Shown: positions 25,231 through 33,481 of the stretch, piece by piece | Numbering within the stretch: the stretch's first letter is position 1 | Layout of the letters: the number at the start of each line of letters is the position of its first letter | NCBI GenBank assembly: GCA_013112685.1 | Contig: JABFGC010000002.1 | Span: 2,738,902 to 2,802,901, forward strand | Length of the DNA stretch: 64,000 nt | Reading direction: 5' to 3' | Source: Chloroflexota bacterium | Lineage (GTDB): Bacteria; Chloroflexota; Anaerolineae; Anaerolineales; Villigracilaceae | The notes under the pieces: generated by a model | Told to the model about the DNA's origin: nothing | Database searches by the model: none | What the model saw: the letters and a program-made list of their open reading frames with translations, nothing else | Translations under genes and position numbers: made by a program

Positions 25231-26637
25231 TTAGTCCCGCTTTTCCATTAAGTACAGAAATCGTTCCGATTCACGCACTTTCACTTTTTCAAGAATGGCA
25301 AAGCGTGCGCCGAATATCCTTTCGAAATCGTCCACGGTGTATTGGTCGAAAATATCCAGGCGGCTAGCCAACAGTTTTTGAACCTGGGAATCCGTCTTGG
25401 GGACGAATTCAATGACAAGCCACTTCCCCAGGTCGTGAAAGAAATCCGCCAAAAGATACAGGGGCACGTTATTGGAAATCGCCAGATGGTGGATGACAGC
25501 CAGGGCAAAAACCATATCGGCGGGCGCGCGCTCTAAAAATGCGTTGCGCTCCCGTGTGTGCCATCCCAGGGAAGGGCTGGGGTTTGTCAAATCCTGAACC
25601 AGGGGGAGGATATTGGTTTCGCGGGCGGATTTCACCTGCCGATAATTCTGCTCCACCGCCGCCGGATCAATATCGAATGCGATCGCAGGAATTCCCTGTG
25701 CGGAAGCCAGCCGGGTAAAGACACCATTATTTGCCCCCACATCCCATACCTGACGGGGATTTAAGCGTCGAACCCATTCAGAGATTATGTTCTTCTTATG
25801 CTCGAACGCCGAATCCGTATAGTTGGTCATGTTGTAATAATCCCCCCATTCCGTGCCTACGGGTTTCCATTCCAGCTGTTTGACCGTATTTTCCAAACTT
25901 TCGATCAACCCCTGCAGCGCCTGTTTGGTCATCCTTTCCCGGGACGTCTTTTCCAAACGGTCGTTTACAGCACCTGCGTCGGCATAACGCATCTGCGCCC
26001 GCGCGTGCAAATGGATATGGGTCAGCAAGCCGAAGTTAAGGCATGTGGATGCCGGCAATAAGCGGCTCGCAAGGTCGAGCGGCACGCCGTCAATATAGAC
26101 TCGCATCAACTGGCTCAGGCGCACGTCGGTCTTCGCCATCAGCGCCAGCGGGGCGAGGAAATGCTGGCAAAATTGTCTATATGCTACCCACGGAGCGCCG
26201 TCCTTGTAAACTTCGAAAGAGAGCGTATCTATCAGGATCGGCTTGCCTTTATGAAACTGGATGTTATATGCGCTCGCATCTTTAAGAGACATCTCAAACT
26301 TAAGCGCATGTTTTTGAACGGCAATCGTGGCAAGGGCGGCATCCTTCAACTGGGAGAACGACCATTCATAGGGGTACGAGATAAAACGCACCTGCTCCGG
26401 GCAGATGACCTTGAAAGCCGACTTCGGTTCGATGGGCTGCACTCCCACTTCCGTATGCGGAATCAGAAGATTCGCCTTCAACAGCCTGTCATACAGTCCG
26501 GATTCGATCAGAAAGGTGTAATCCTGGGAATAACTGTGATTTACCTGACGGTAAAGCTTTTCATCCCGCGCGAACAGGAAACCGCTGGGGTCGCGGAACG
26601 AGGTGCTCAATCGCTCATTGTTTTTCAACGTCGTCAT
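25231..26637 (-). CDS. SAM-dependent methyltransferase with N-terminal extension
   Basis: 468 residues from ATG at 26637, which has GAGG just upstream; an in-frame ATG at 26652 has none. The first 280 residues (SQDYTFLIESGLYDRL, LIDTLSFEVYKDGAPWVAYRQF) form a domain seen in polysaccharide-locus methyltransferases. The class I SAM fold follows with VWDVGANNGVFTRLAS (motif I), AIAFDIDPAAVEQNY and ADMVFALAVIHHLA. It probably methylates a glycan or its terminus. The gene overlaps the small YLDPGSGS protein gene upstream. Confidence 0.8.
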   Translation of the reverse strand: MTTLKNNERLSTSFRDPSGFLFARDEKLYRQVNHSYSQDYTFLIESGLYDRLLKANLLIPHTEVGVQPIEPKSAFKVICPEQVRFISYPYEWSFSQLKDAALATIAVQKHALKFEMSLKDASAYNIQFHKGKPILIDTLSFEVYKDGAPWVAYRQFCQHFLAPLALMAKTDVRLSQLMRVYIDGVPLDLASRLLPASTCLNFGLLTHIHLHARAQMRYADAGAVNDRLEKTSRERMTKQALQGLIESLENTVKQLEWKPVGTEWGDYYNMTNYTDSAFEHKKNIISEWVRRLNPRQVWDVGANNGVFTRLASAQGIPAIAFDIDPAAVEQNYRQVKSARETNILPLVQDLTNPSPSLGWHTRERNAFLERAPADMVFALAVIHHLAISNNVPLYLLADFFHDLGKWLVIEFVPKTDSQVQKLLASRLDIFDQYTVDDFERIFGARFAILEKVKVRESERFLYLMEKRD

Positions 26638-26803
26638 TTTCCTCGTTTTCATCCATCTGTTTCGGTTTTATCCCAAACATCTTTTTTATTCGCGTCCATT
26701 GGGAGCGGACAAATACACCCAACCCAAGCAGGGCAGCAAGCGCAAGCTGAATGATGATACTGCCTGAACCGGGGTCAAGATAGGGAAGAGGGGAATAGTT
26801 CAT
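26615..26803 (-). CDS. Small membrane protein with YLDPGSGS motif
   Basis: 62 residues from ATG at 26803 (AGAGGA, 5 nt spacing). The sequence MNYSPLPYLDPGSGSIIIQ leads into one membrane helix (LALAALLGLGVFVR), a basic stretch and an acidic tail. Proteins of this shape, with the strongly conserved YLDPG(S/T)GS start, recur next to methyltransferases and glycosyltransferases in surface-polysaccharide loci; no function is established. The stop lies inside the methyltransferase gene, so the two are probably translated together. Confidence 0.75.
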   Translation of the reverse strand: MNYSPLPYLDPGSGSIIIQLALAALLGLGVFVRSQWTRIKKMFGIKPKQMDENEENDDVEKQ

Positions 26804-26952
26804 GGGAGTCCTCTTGTAACACAATGTTGATGAGGGTAAATCGTACCACGAATGATTTTTATCTCAAAGAGAGTGAAAATTTTTCCCGGAGGCACAGCTA
26901 TCCAGCGTTTCAGCCAAGAGCAATGGCTATTTACCCTGGGAGCGTAACAAAT

Positions 26953-27542
26953 TCAGCGTATGGCTCGAGCGGTCCCGGAGAAGTAATCCTCGTCGAAACC
27001 TCCCAGGGGCAGAAATTCCTTGCGGCGGTAGTGTGCGGCGGCATCACAGGAACTGAAAATCTCCTTTTTCGTGAGGCCGTTGGCTTCCACTGGCAGGTTA
27101 GACGCCTTACACCAGGCAAGCCTGCTGATGTGATAATTGTCCCCCGCGCCGTCCAGCAGATGAGAGACATGATATTGGATCTGCCGCGAAGAAAAAGCGG
27201 AACAACCAGGATTCCGGTTTGCCGCTTGCAAGAGATTTTCGAGCCAATCGGGTTCGGGGTAAGCACTCGTATTGAGCAGGGTAAACCACTCCCCGCGCGC
27301 GAAGCCCACGTTGGTTTTCAATTGCTCGACGCGCAAATCGGAATGGGAAGAATATTCACCAAATCCAGCGCGGCGGTGTCATTCAAGCCGTTATCCACGA
27401 GGATGACCCTGAAATTGTGAAAGGTCTGGGCGCGAAGATGCTCAAAACAACGTGGCAAATGCGTCGCGCTGTTGCAGGAGACGAGGATGAGGGAGATGAG
27501 GGGAGAGGCAATTGGCATAAAGGCATTCAACTGGATAACCAC
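26953..27542 (-). pseudogene. Decayed partial copy of the neighbouring GT2 gene
   Basis: Two frames match the 24152-25198 product in order: SPLISLILVSCNSATHLPRC with VILVDNGLND, then after a frameshift near 27330 NVGFARGEWFTLLNTSAYPE, PDWLENLLQAANRNPGCSAF, LLDGAGDNYHIS and GGFDEDYFS. About ten codons are missing after NVGFA, and the copy stops before the catalytic ED-D and C-terminus. It is a non-functional duplicate. The following 27543-27805 is AT-rich with nothing recognisable. Confidence 0.8.
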
Positions 27543-27805
27543 TCACTGCAATCCCATCCCAACGTGCATTCCAATGTGCGAACTTCATGTTTATATACGA
27601 ATTGCAAGTACAACAATATTTCCAAGGCGTTTAATGAAAATAACCTCATCGCCGACAGGAAAATTGGGAATATTCTCTTGATCAACTTTTTAATAGGTCT
27701 TTCGGTCCATCTTGACTCATCAACAACATTGCCCTATAAGAACCCCGGTTCTCGTTAAAATGAACAAATCAAATTAACCACCCTAAACATAAATATCCTC
27801 AATTC

Positions 27806-28948
27806 TTAGAAGATAAATTTATGAATTGCATCAATTACCGCCTCCTGCTCACTCGAGGTCAACGTGTTGTGAAAGGGCAAGCGAAGAAGTTGATCACTAA
27901 CGCGTTCGGTAACCGCACAGTCGCCAGGTTGTCCGCCAAACTTCCTACCCATATCGGATAGATGTAATGGCAGGTAATGGAAAACACTGTGGATGTTCTG
28001 TTCACGCAGATACATAATCAGATTCTGGCGGGCTTCAAGCGAAGGCATCAGGATGTAATACATGTGATATGGTTGCTCACAATAAGGTGGAATGAAAGGC
28101 AATTGCACATTTCGTCGATTCGCCCAGTCTCTCAGACCTGATTCGTACATTTCCCATACTGCCTTGCGGTGGCGTTGGATCCTGTTACGCTCTTCCAATT
28201 GTGCATAAAGGACTGCTGCGAGGATATCCGAAGGCAAATAGGATGAACCAATATCTACCCATGTATATTTATCCACTTGGCCACGAAAAAACCGCGAGCG
28301 ATTGGTACCTTTTTCACGAATGATCTCAGCGCGTTCTATGTAATCAGGAGTGTTAATAAGTAGAGCGCCACCCTCACCACAAGAGAAGTTTTTTGTTTCA
28401 TGAAAACTTTGTGTCGCCACTACTCCAAACGTTCCGAGGAACTTGCCTTTGTATTTGCCGAACAAACCATGCGCATTATCCTCCACAACCAGCAAGTTGT
28501 GACGACCAGCAATTTCAAGGATAGCGTCCATTTCACAGCCTACCCCAGCATAATGAACTACCACAATCGCTTTTGTGCGGGGTGTAACAGCTTCTTCGAT
28601 CTTGCTTTCATCAATATTGAGAGTGTCAGGGCGTATATCCACAAATACAGGGATGGCACCGCGCAGGACAAAAGCATTGATTGTAGACACAAATGTAAAA
28701 TCAGGAATGATTACTTCATCGCCAGGACGAATATCAAGCAGGATTGCAGACATTTCCAACGCATGTGTACAAGAGGTGGTTAGCAGAGCCTTTCGAACGC
28801 CAATTTCACTTTCCAGTAACGTATGAACCTTTTTTGTGAAAGGGCCATCCCCGGAAAGGTGGCGGTTATTAACCGCCTCCGCAATATATTCCAACTCCCT
28901 GCCCAAAAACACTGGGTTATTAAAACTTATCCGGCTAGATTGTGTCAT
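27806..28948 (-). CDS. WecE/RffA-like dTDP-4-amino-4,6-dideoxyhexose transaminase
   Basis: 380 residues, PLP-dependent DegT/DnrJ/EryC1/StrS family. ISFNNPVFLGRELEYI at the N-terminus is characteristic of WecE. PLP contacts include SCTHALEMSA and VEDNAHGLFG, and the Schiff-base Lys lies in SFHETKNFSCGEGGALL. It would convert a dTDP-4-keto-6-deoxyhexose to the 4-amino sugar, using the intermediate made by RmlA and RmlB encoded later in the window. GAGAGGA lies 8 nt before the start. The gene marks the beginning of the AT-rich stretch. Confidence 0.88.
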   Translation of the reverse strand: MTQSSRISFNNPVFLGRELEYIAEAVNNRHLSGDGPFTKKVHTLLESEIGVRKALLTTSCTHALEMSAILLDIRPGDEVIIPDFTFVSTINAFVLRGAIPVFVDIRPDTLNIDESKIEEAVTPRTKAIVVVHYAGVGCEMDAILEIAGRHNLLVVEDNAHGLFGKYKGKFLGTFGVVATQSFHETKNFSCGEGGALLINTPDYIERAEIIREKGTNRSRFFRGQVDKYTWVDIGSSYLPSDILAAVLYAQLEERNRIQRHRKAVWEMYESGLRDWANRRNVQLPFIPPYCEQPYHMYYILMPSLEARQNLIMYLREQNIHSVFHYLPLHLSDMGRKFGGQPGDCAVTERVSDQLLRLPFHNTLTSSEQEAVIDAIHKFIF

Positions 28949-29012
28949 CGCAGCATCCTCTCAATCTTTGTTTTATTGAAACTCGTCCAATATCAACCAT
29001 TGTAATTAAAAA

Positions 29013-29327
29013 CTAACCAATTGCATACATAACAAGACCAAGTAGTATAAAAGCTGTAGCAATCAGATGGTCGCGTGTGATCCTTTCCCGAAGTATATAA
29101 TGCGACATTAGCATAATTAATATCTGGCTAAAGGCGGCTCCAATAAATACCATACCAACTTCAATTCTCTTTAGTGCAATATATGAAGTAAATGGCGCTA
29201 TAATAAAAAAAGCGACCGCCCCCAAAAAATGCCATTTATTTCTAGTATGGGCAAATAGCTTATAAATAACCTGTCCCAGTGCGGTAACAATATAAGAAAC
29301 TAGAAGAGCCATCCAGTAAATCCACAT
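29013..29327 (-). CDS. EmrE/ArnE-like small membrane transporter subunit
   Basis: 104 residues with four helices (WMALLVSYIVTALGQVIYKL, AVAFFIIAPFTSYIALKRI, VGMVFIGAAFSQILIMLMSH, DHLIATAFILLGLVMYAIG). This is the size and layout of the SMR/ArnE group; ArnE-ArnF pairs flip undecaprenyl-linked aminosugars. The membrane Glu of multidrug SMR pumps is not in the usual place. Next to a 4-aminosugar transaminase, a lipid-linked sugar flippase role is plausible. A second such protein is encoded at 30980-31342, beyond the IS630 insertion. Confidence 0.65.
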   Translation of the reverse strand: MWIYWMALLVSYIVTALGQVIYKLFAHTRNKWHFLGAVAFFIIAPFTSYIALKRIEVGMVFIGAAFSQILIMLMSHYILRERITRDHLIATAFILLGLVMYAIG

Positions 29328-29357
29328 AAATTACCTTTCTTATTATACGTCAAATTA

Positions 29358-30448
29358 TTGAACTTTGACAAAATAATGATACAACCATGATTTTGCGGCA
29401 TAATGCTCGGCATGAGACCATATGGCGCAAGCAAACAACTTGATATGCGACGTCAAAAAGCGTTAAGGCTACTGAAACGAGGCAAGTCGGTTGCCCAAGT
29501 GGCTGCTCAGGTGGGTGTTACCCGCTGTAGTGTCTACCGTTGGCGTCGAGAAAAACGAGTAGAGCGGAAAAACACCCGACCGCCTGGCAAGCCAGCGTAT
29601 GTGTCAAGCGAGCAAATCAATCAGTTGAAGGAAGAACTCTTGCAAGGCGCCTACGCTCATGGATACAGCGAAGATTATTGGAACTTGGATCGCATTGGAC
29701 ATCTCATCTGGGATCTGTTTGGGATCCGCTACACGCCCAGCGGTGTCTGGCGGGTTTGCTGGATCGCATGAATTGGAGTTGGCAAAAAGTACAACGCCTA
29801 GCCATCCAACGCAACGATGAAGCGATTGCAAAGCTGGAAACGGTATGGCTGGCCACGGATAAAAAAAGTGGCGGGCTCTGAGCGCTACGCTGGTGTTAAT
29901 AGATGAAGCAGGTTTCACGCTGGTATCGCCACTCAAGCGGACTTGGGCCCCGCGTGGACAGACGCCGACCGCCCGCACCAGTTTGGATCATCATCAGCAT
30001 CTGAATCTGTTTGGCGCTCTGTTGGTTAGTCCAAGGTTGCGAAAGATTCGATTAAGCACACGCTCCTTTCAATGTAACCTTCGCTCCGAACACACCATTC
30101 TCTTTTGGAAACAATTGTTGCGCTTGATCCCGGTACCATTGTGCTCGTTTGGGATCGTCACAAAATTCACGTGTCTCCGACAACGGCAGAGTTCCTCCAA
30201 AAATATCCTCGCGTTCATGTCTTTCATTTTCCAACTTGTGCGCCTGAATTGAATGCCGTGGAATTCGTCTGGACGCAAATTCATGAACACAGCGCCAGCT
30301 TTGCACCTCATAACATGCAGGAACTCACTACTCGTATCCATGCCGGAGTTGCTCGAACAAGAACATCCAAGAAACGGCTCTTGGCTTGCTTGAAAAGTTC
30401 AGATCTTTCTTGGAAGTAATTTTGTAACATTAATTTGTCAAATTTCAA
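29358..30448 (+). mobile_element. IS630-family insertion sequence, inactivated
   Basis: Terminal repeats 29358-29384 and 30422-30448 are inverted and match at 24 of 27 positions (outer part TTGAACTTTGACAAAATAAT versus TTGAAATTTGACAAATTAAT). A TA dinucleotide flanks both ends (29356-29357 and 30449-30450), the target duplication of IS630/Tc1 elements. The single transposase gene is frameshifted. Confidence 0.88.
29412..30419 (+). pseudogene. IS630-family transposase, several frameshifts
   Basis: The N-terminal HTH (KALRLLKRGKSVAQVAAQVG, VTRCSVYRWRREKRVE) is followed by IS630 linker motifs and a DDE core: LIDEAGFTLVSPLKRTWAP (first Asp), LVWDRHKIHVSP (second Asp) and CAPELNAVEFVWTQIHEH (Glu). 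These pieces lie in three different frames, with changes near 29755, 29832, 29890 and 30090. The copy cannot make active transposase. Confidence 0.88.
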
Positions 30449-30993
30449 TAGTTAGTCTTGTTTTTAATGACTCTGGCAGGATTGCCAACAGCGATCGAAT
30501 TAGGAGGAATATCTTTTGTGACTACAGAACCCGCACCTACAACACTGTGTTCGCCAATCCGCACCCCCGGCAAGATAATACTTCCCCCGCCAATCCAAAC
30601 ATAATCCCCCACAACGATATCATCTCCCACAAGTTCGGACAAATCATTGACATCATGTCCGGCGGCAAAGAAACTAACACGAGGAGCAACATATACATGG
30701 TTACCAAGAACGATACGGTTGTTGTGTTTAAAACCGGAATAGAATTGCGCACCGCGGTTGACACTCACGTGGTCCCCAATCTCGACTAGCCACGGAAACT
30801 TGACAAAAACGCCATAATCAAAAAACACATGCTTTCCTATCTTCCGGATCATGATACGATATCCCAAGTTCCTGAGAAGTGGAGGCATTATATTCAGAAA
30901 AGATTGAACCATGTGAATCAAATAAACATACATCTGGTTAAAAATTCGCATTCGAACCTGGTCACGAAAAAGAAGGTCGTCAAATCGCTTCAT
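30445..30993 (-). CDS. Hexapeptide-repeat acetyltransferase (LbH fold)
   Basis: 182 residues. Imperfect hexapeptide turns run from IGDHVSVNRGAQF through GNHVYVAPRVSFFAAGHD, with the catalytic His, to GDYVWIGGGSIILPGVRIGE and the closing SVVTKDIPPNSIAVGNPAR motif of CysE/LacA/NodL-type O-acetyltransferases. It probably O-acetylates a sugar of the polysaccharide. Its stop codon (30445-30447) lies inside the right terminal repeat of the IS630 element, so the original C-terminus was replaced by a few IS-encoded residues. Confidence 0.86.
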   Translation of the reverse strand: MKRFDDLLFRDQVRMRIFNQMYVYLIHMVQSFLNIMPPLLRNLGYRIMIRKIGKHVFFDYGVFVKFPWLVEIGDHVSVNRGAQFYSGFKHNNRIVLGNHVYVAPRVSFFAAGHDVNDLSELVGDDIVVGDYVWIGGGSIILPGVRIGEHSVVGAGSVVTKDIPPNSIAVGNPARVIKNKTNY

Positions 30994-31342
30994 TTTTCAC
31001 TCTCCACCCAAGCCAAAATACACCGAACGCAATTAGGAATGCGCCAAAAATTTGGAGAATTGTTACCTGCTCCCCAAACGCACATGACACACTCAACATC
31101 AAAGGATAGAAAATACTTGTCAAGGGATACATCGTACTAAGCGAAAATCGCCGATTGGCAATCATCCAAACATACATACGCACCCCATTCAGGAAGACCA
31201 CAAGTCCAATACCAATCAACAAAAGAACAAAGTTTGTGCTAGACTGATTCGCCAACATTTTCATCACGACGGCAACCAATAGATTCGAGCCAACTGCCCA
31301 AACAACCATGGCAACCAATTGATATTTAACGTTGAATTTCAT
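30980..31342 (-). CDS. EmrE/ArnF-like four-helix membrane protein
   Basis: 120 residues from ATG at 31342; an upstream TTG start would run into the previous gene. Four helices: LVAMVVWAVGSNLLVAVVMK, FVLLLIGIGLVVFLNGVRMY, SLSTMYPLTSIFYPLMLSVS and TILQIFGAFLIAFGVFWLGW. With the 29013-29327 product it could form an ArnE/ArnF-like heterodimer that flips a lipid-linked sugar (inference). The start of the acetyltransferase gene overlaps its end by 14 bp. Confidence 0.6.
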   Translation of the reverse strand: MKFNVKYQLVAMVVWAVGSNLLVAVVMKMLANQSSTNFVLLLIGIGLVVFLNGVRMYVWMIANRRFSLSTMYPLTSIFYPLMLSVSCAFGEQVTILQIFGAFLIAFGVFWLGWRVKNEAI

Positions 31343-31355
31343 AATCTGTAATATA

Positions 31356-33452
31356 TTATTTTTCAAAAGAAGGATTCTCAATTTTCACAACTTCAACAGC
31401 ATTCCGCACCAGTTGAATTTCATCTAGCCAAATTGGCACTGAAGCCGAGTTTGGACGTAGTTCAATAATTATATCTGTAAATGCACCGTTTGTCTCGATT
31501 TCAAGTTGATACAACGTCCATTTTTTGTACAACTCGCCATAAACTTGATACTGATCTCGTACATCATCCTTGTACAATATAGTCACCCCAGCAAGTAATA
31601 TAGATTCCTTTATCGCTTTCTGGGATTTCCCCATAAACGACAAAACCAACTGTTCATTCGCATCTCCAACTATATTTACCTTTTGTGAAAATACAGTCTC
31701 AAGTCCATCGTTAAAAAAAAGCAGCGAGCAGTTTCCCTGAGCATACACATCGCACGCTCGTCTATCATTCAATGTTTGTCCCGTAGATATCCAATCTTGG
31801 GGGGTCACCGCAGATAATTTGGGTCTAATATCAAATGCAATTTGTGGGCGCTCCGGAAAGGGGGCAAAATTGTTAATTCGTTTGAAGGGATCGTATGTTG
31901 CTGCTACGTCTTTATCAGAAAAACCCCATGGCATTTTGTCGAGTAAAACGGGGCGACCACCAGCGCGGTAAAAGAAAATAATCGCCTTCTCGTAATCGAA
32001 AGTTCGATCACATCGGGAAAATGTCACACACTGAGCCCCACGAATATTACGCTGATCATATATCCAAGAAAGTGCAGCACCGAAGTGATGCCGAAATGGC
32101 AATCCACTAAAACCGGCTAAATCAAAATCAGAAACAGAAGAAGATGGGAAAACCATAACAATAGTGGTACCTGGTTTTACACTCGGCGCCTGTTCAACTA
32201 TTGATATCAGTATCTTTTGTTGCAATCTTGACTGATCTATATATTTACTATGCTGCACCAAATTATATAAAGAAGTTATGAAAATCAATACACCGCCAAG
32301 AACAAGACTTATCAACACACTCTTTTGTCGAAAGCGGTCACTAATAGTGGATACTACCCAATCTACCACCAGTGCCCCGCCAATGGCAGAATAATAGTAC
32401 ACACGAAAATCATAATATCGATAACGGGTGATCGAATAAGGAAAAAACCCCAATCCAATAATAGATAATCCAACGATCAGTATCGCAAAGTTGGTTTTGG
32501 GTATGTTAATCGGCTTCACATTGCTTTCGTCCAATTTTGACAAGAAAAACATAGCCCCAACCACAATTAGTGTAATTCCAAGCGCCAATAGAGCAATCCA
32601 TCCTCGAGCATTTTCAATCGAATTCAGAGCCACAATCCAGCCATCAAAGAAAATTCTGCGATAAGCAACCAAGTTACTTAACATAGTATCTTTTAAAAAG
32701 CGAAAAGTATCCCCAGTTGCACCTTGTTCAAAAAGCCGGTTCTGATATTCCTTCGGCGCAAGAAAAAAATTGACCACCGGCAATAGGAAACCTACATACC
32801 AGAGAACAGCAGCCCGTCTTTTTTCTCGGGAAGACGATATTTTATAAAATAATAGCAATAAAGGCGTCAATATAATAAGAAGATAGCCTTGTTCAGAAAT
32901 GAGAGAGCCAATAATAAGCACTAGCAACAGCCCCACCGCATAAAAAGGTTTGGAATAACGAACAGTCAACAGCATTAATAAGACAGACAACAAATAGAAG
33001 AAAACAGCAATCTGTCTACTTAAAGCAGATAATAAATAATTCCCTTGATCGGCTGGGAAGAGAACAAACAACACAGTAGTTAAGAAGGCCATGACACGGG
33101 AATGAACCTGCATTTTCCGAAGAATTGCATATAAAACAACAGCTTTTCCCCAAAAGGCTCCTGCATACAACAACCCGACCCCTGTAAATGAATCCTTGCT
33201 TATCATGAAAGCGAGCACCCATGGCAGGCGCACAAGAGGACGCACTGCATCTGCCTCGAACACCTTGGAAAGGATTTTTGAAGCTGAATTATATTCAACA
33301 CCATTTGCATTAATCCAACCGTCTGCAACATCCGGGTTCTTAAATCCAAACGGTGCCCACAATGCAGCAACGATTAAAAGCAGCCCAAATGCTGCTGTTA
33401 GCCATTCGCTATTTATACTATTTAAAGCCTTGGTTAACTTACTTCCATTCAC
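31356..33452 (-). CDS. Large membrane protein with C-terminal jelly-roll-like domain
   Basis: 698 residues. About eleven helices start with LTAAFGLLLIVAALWAPFGF; the first outer loop has FKNPDVADGWINANG, acidic like GT-C enzymes. A soluble periplasmic region follows (VVMVFPSSS-like strand, then a Cys-containing segment). The last 150 residues (GNCSLLFFNDGLETVFSQKV, LYQLEIETNGAFTDIIIELR, SVPIWLDEIQLVRN) read like a CBM4/9-type beta-sandwich. It is a tandem paralog of the next gene. A glycosyltransferase with a glycan-binding tail is a reasonable guess; I know of no assigned function. Confidence 0.6.
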   Translation of the reverse strand: MNGSKLTKALNSINSEWLTAAFGLLLIVAALWAPFGFKNPDVADGWINANGVEYNSASKILSKVFEADAVRPLVRLPWVLAFMISKDSFTGVGLLYAGAFWGKAVVLYAILRKMQVHSRVMAFLTTVLFVLFPADQGNYLLSALSRQIAVFFYLLSVLLMLLTVRYSKPFYAVGLLLVLIIGSLISEQGYLLIILTPLLLLFYKISSSREKRRAAVLWYVGFLLPVVNFFLAPKEYQNRLFEQGATGDTFRFLKDTMLSNLVAYRRIFFDGWIVALNSIENARGWIALLALGITLIVVGAMFFLSKLDESNVKPINIPKTNFAILIVGLSIIGLGFFPYSITRYRYYDFRVYYYSAIGGALVVDWVVSTISDRFRQKSVLISLVLGGVLIFITSLYNLVQHSKYIDQSRLQQKILISIVEQAPSVKPGTTIVMVFPSSSVSDFDLAGFSGLPFRHHFGAALSWIYDQRNIRGAQCVTFSRCDRTFDYEKAIIFFYRAGGRPVLLDKMPWGFSDKDVAATYDPFKRINNFAPFPERPQIAFDIRPKLSAVTPQDWISTGQTLNDRRACDVYAQGNCSLLFFNDGLETVFSQKVNIVGDANEQLVLSFMGKSQKAIKESILLAGVTILYKDDVRDQYQVYGELYKKWTLYQLEIETNGAFTDIIIELRPNSASVPIWLDEIQLVRNAVEVVKIENPSFEK

Positions 33453-33481
33453 TTAAGACCTCCAAATATTCAATAGGTCAT

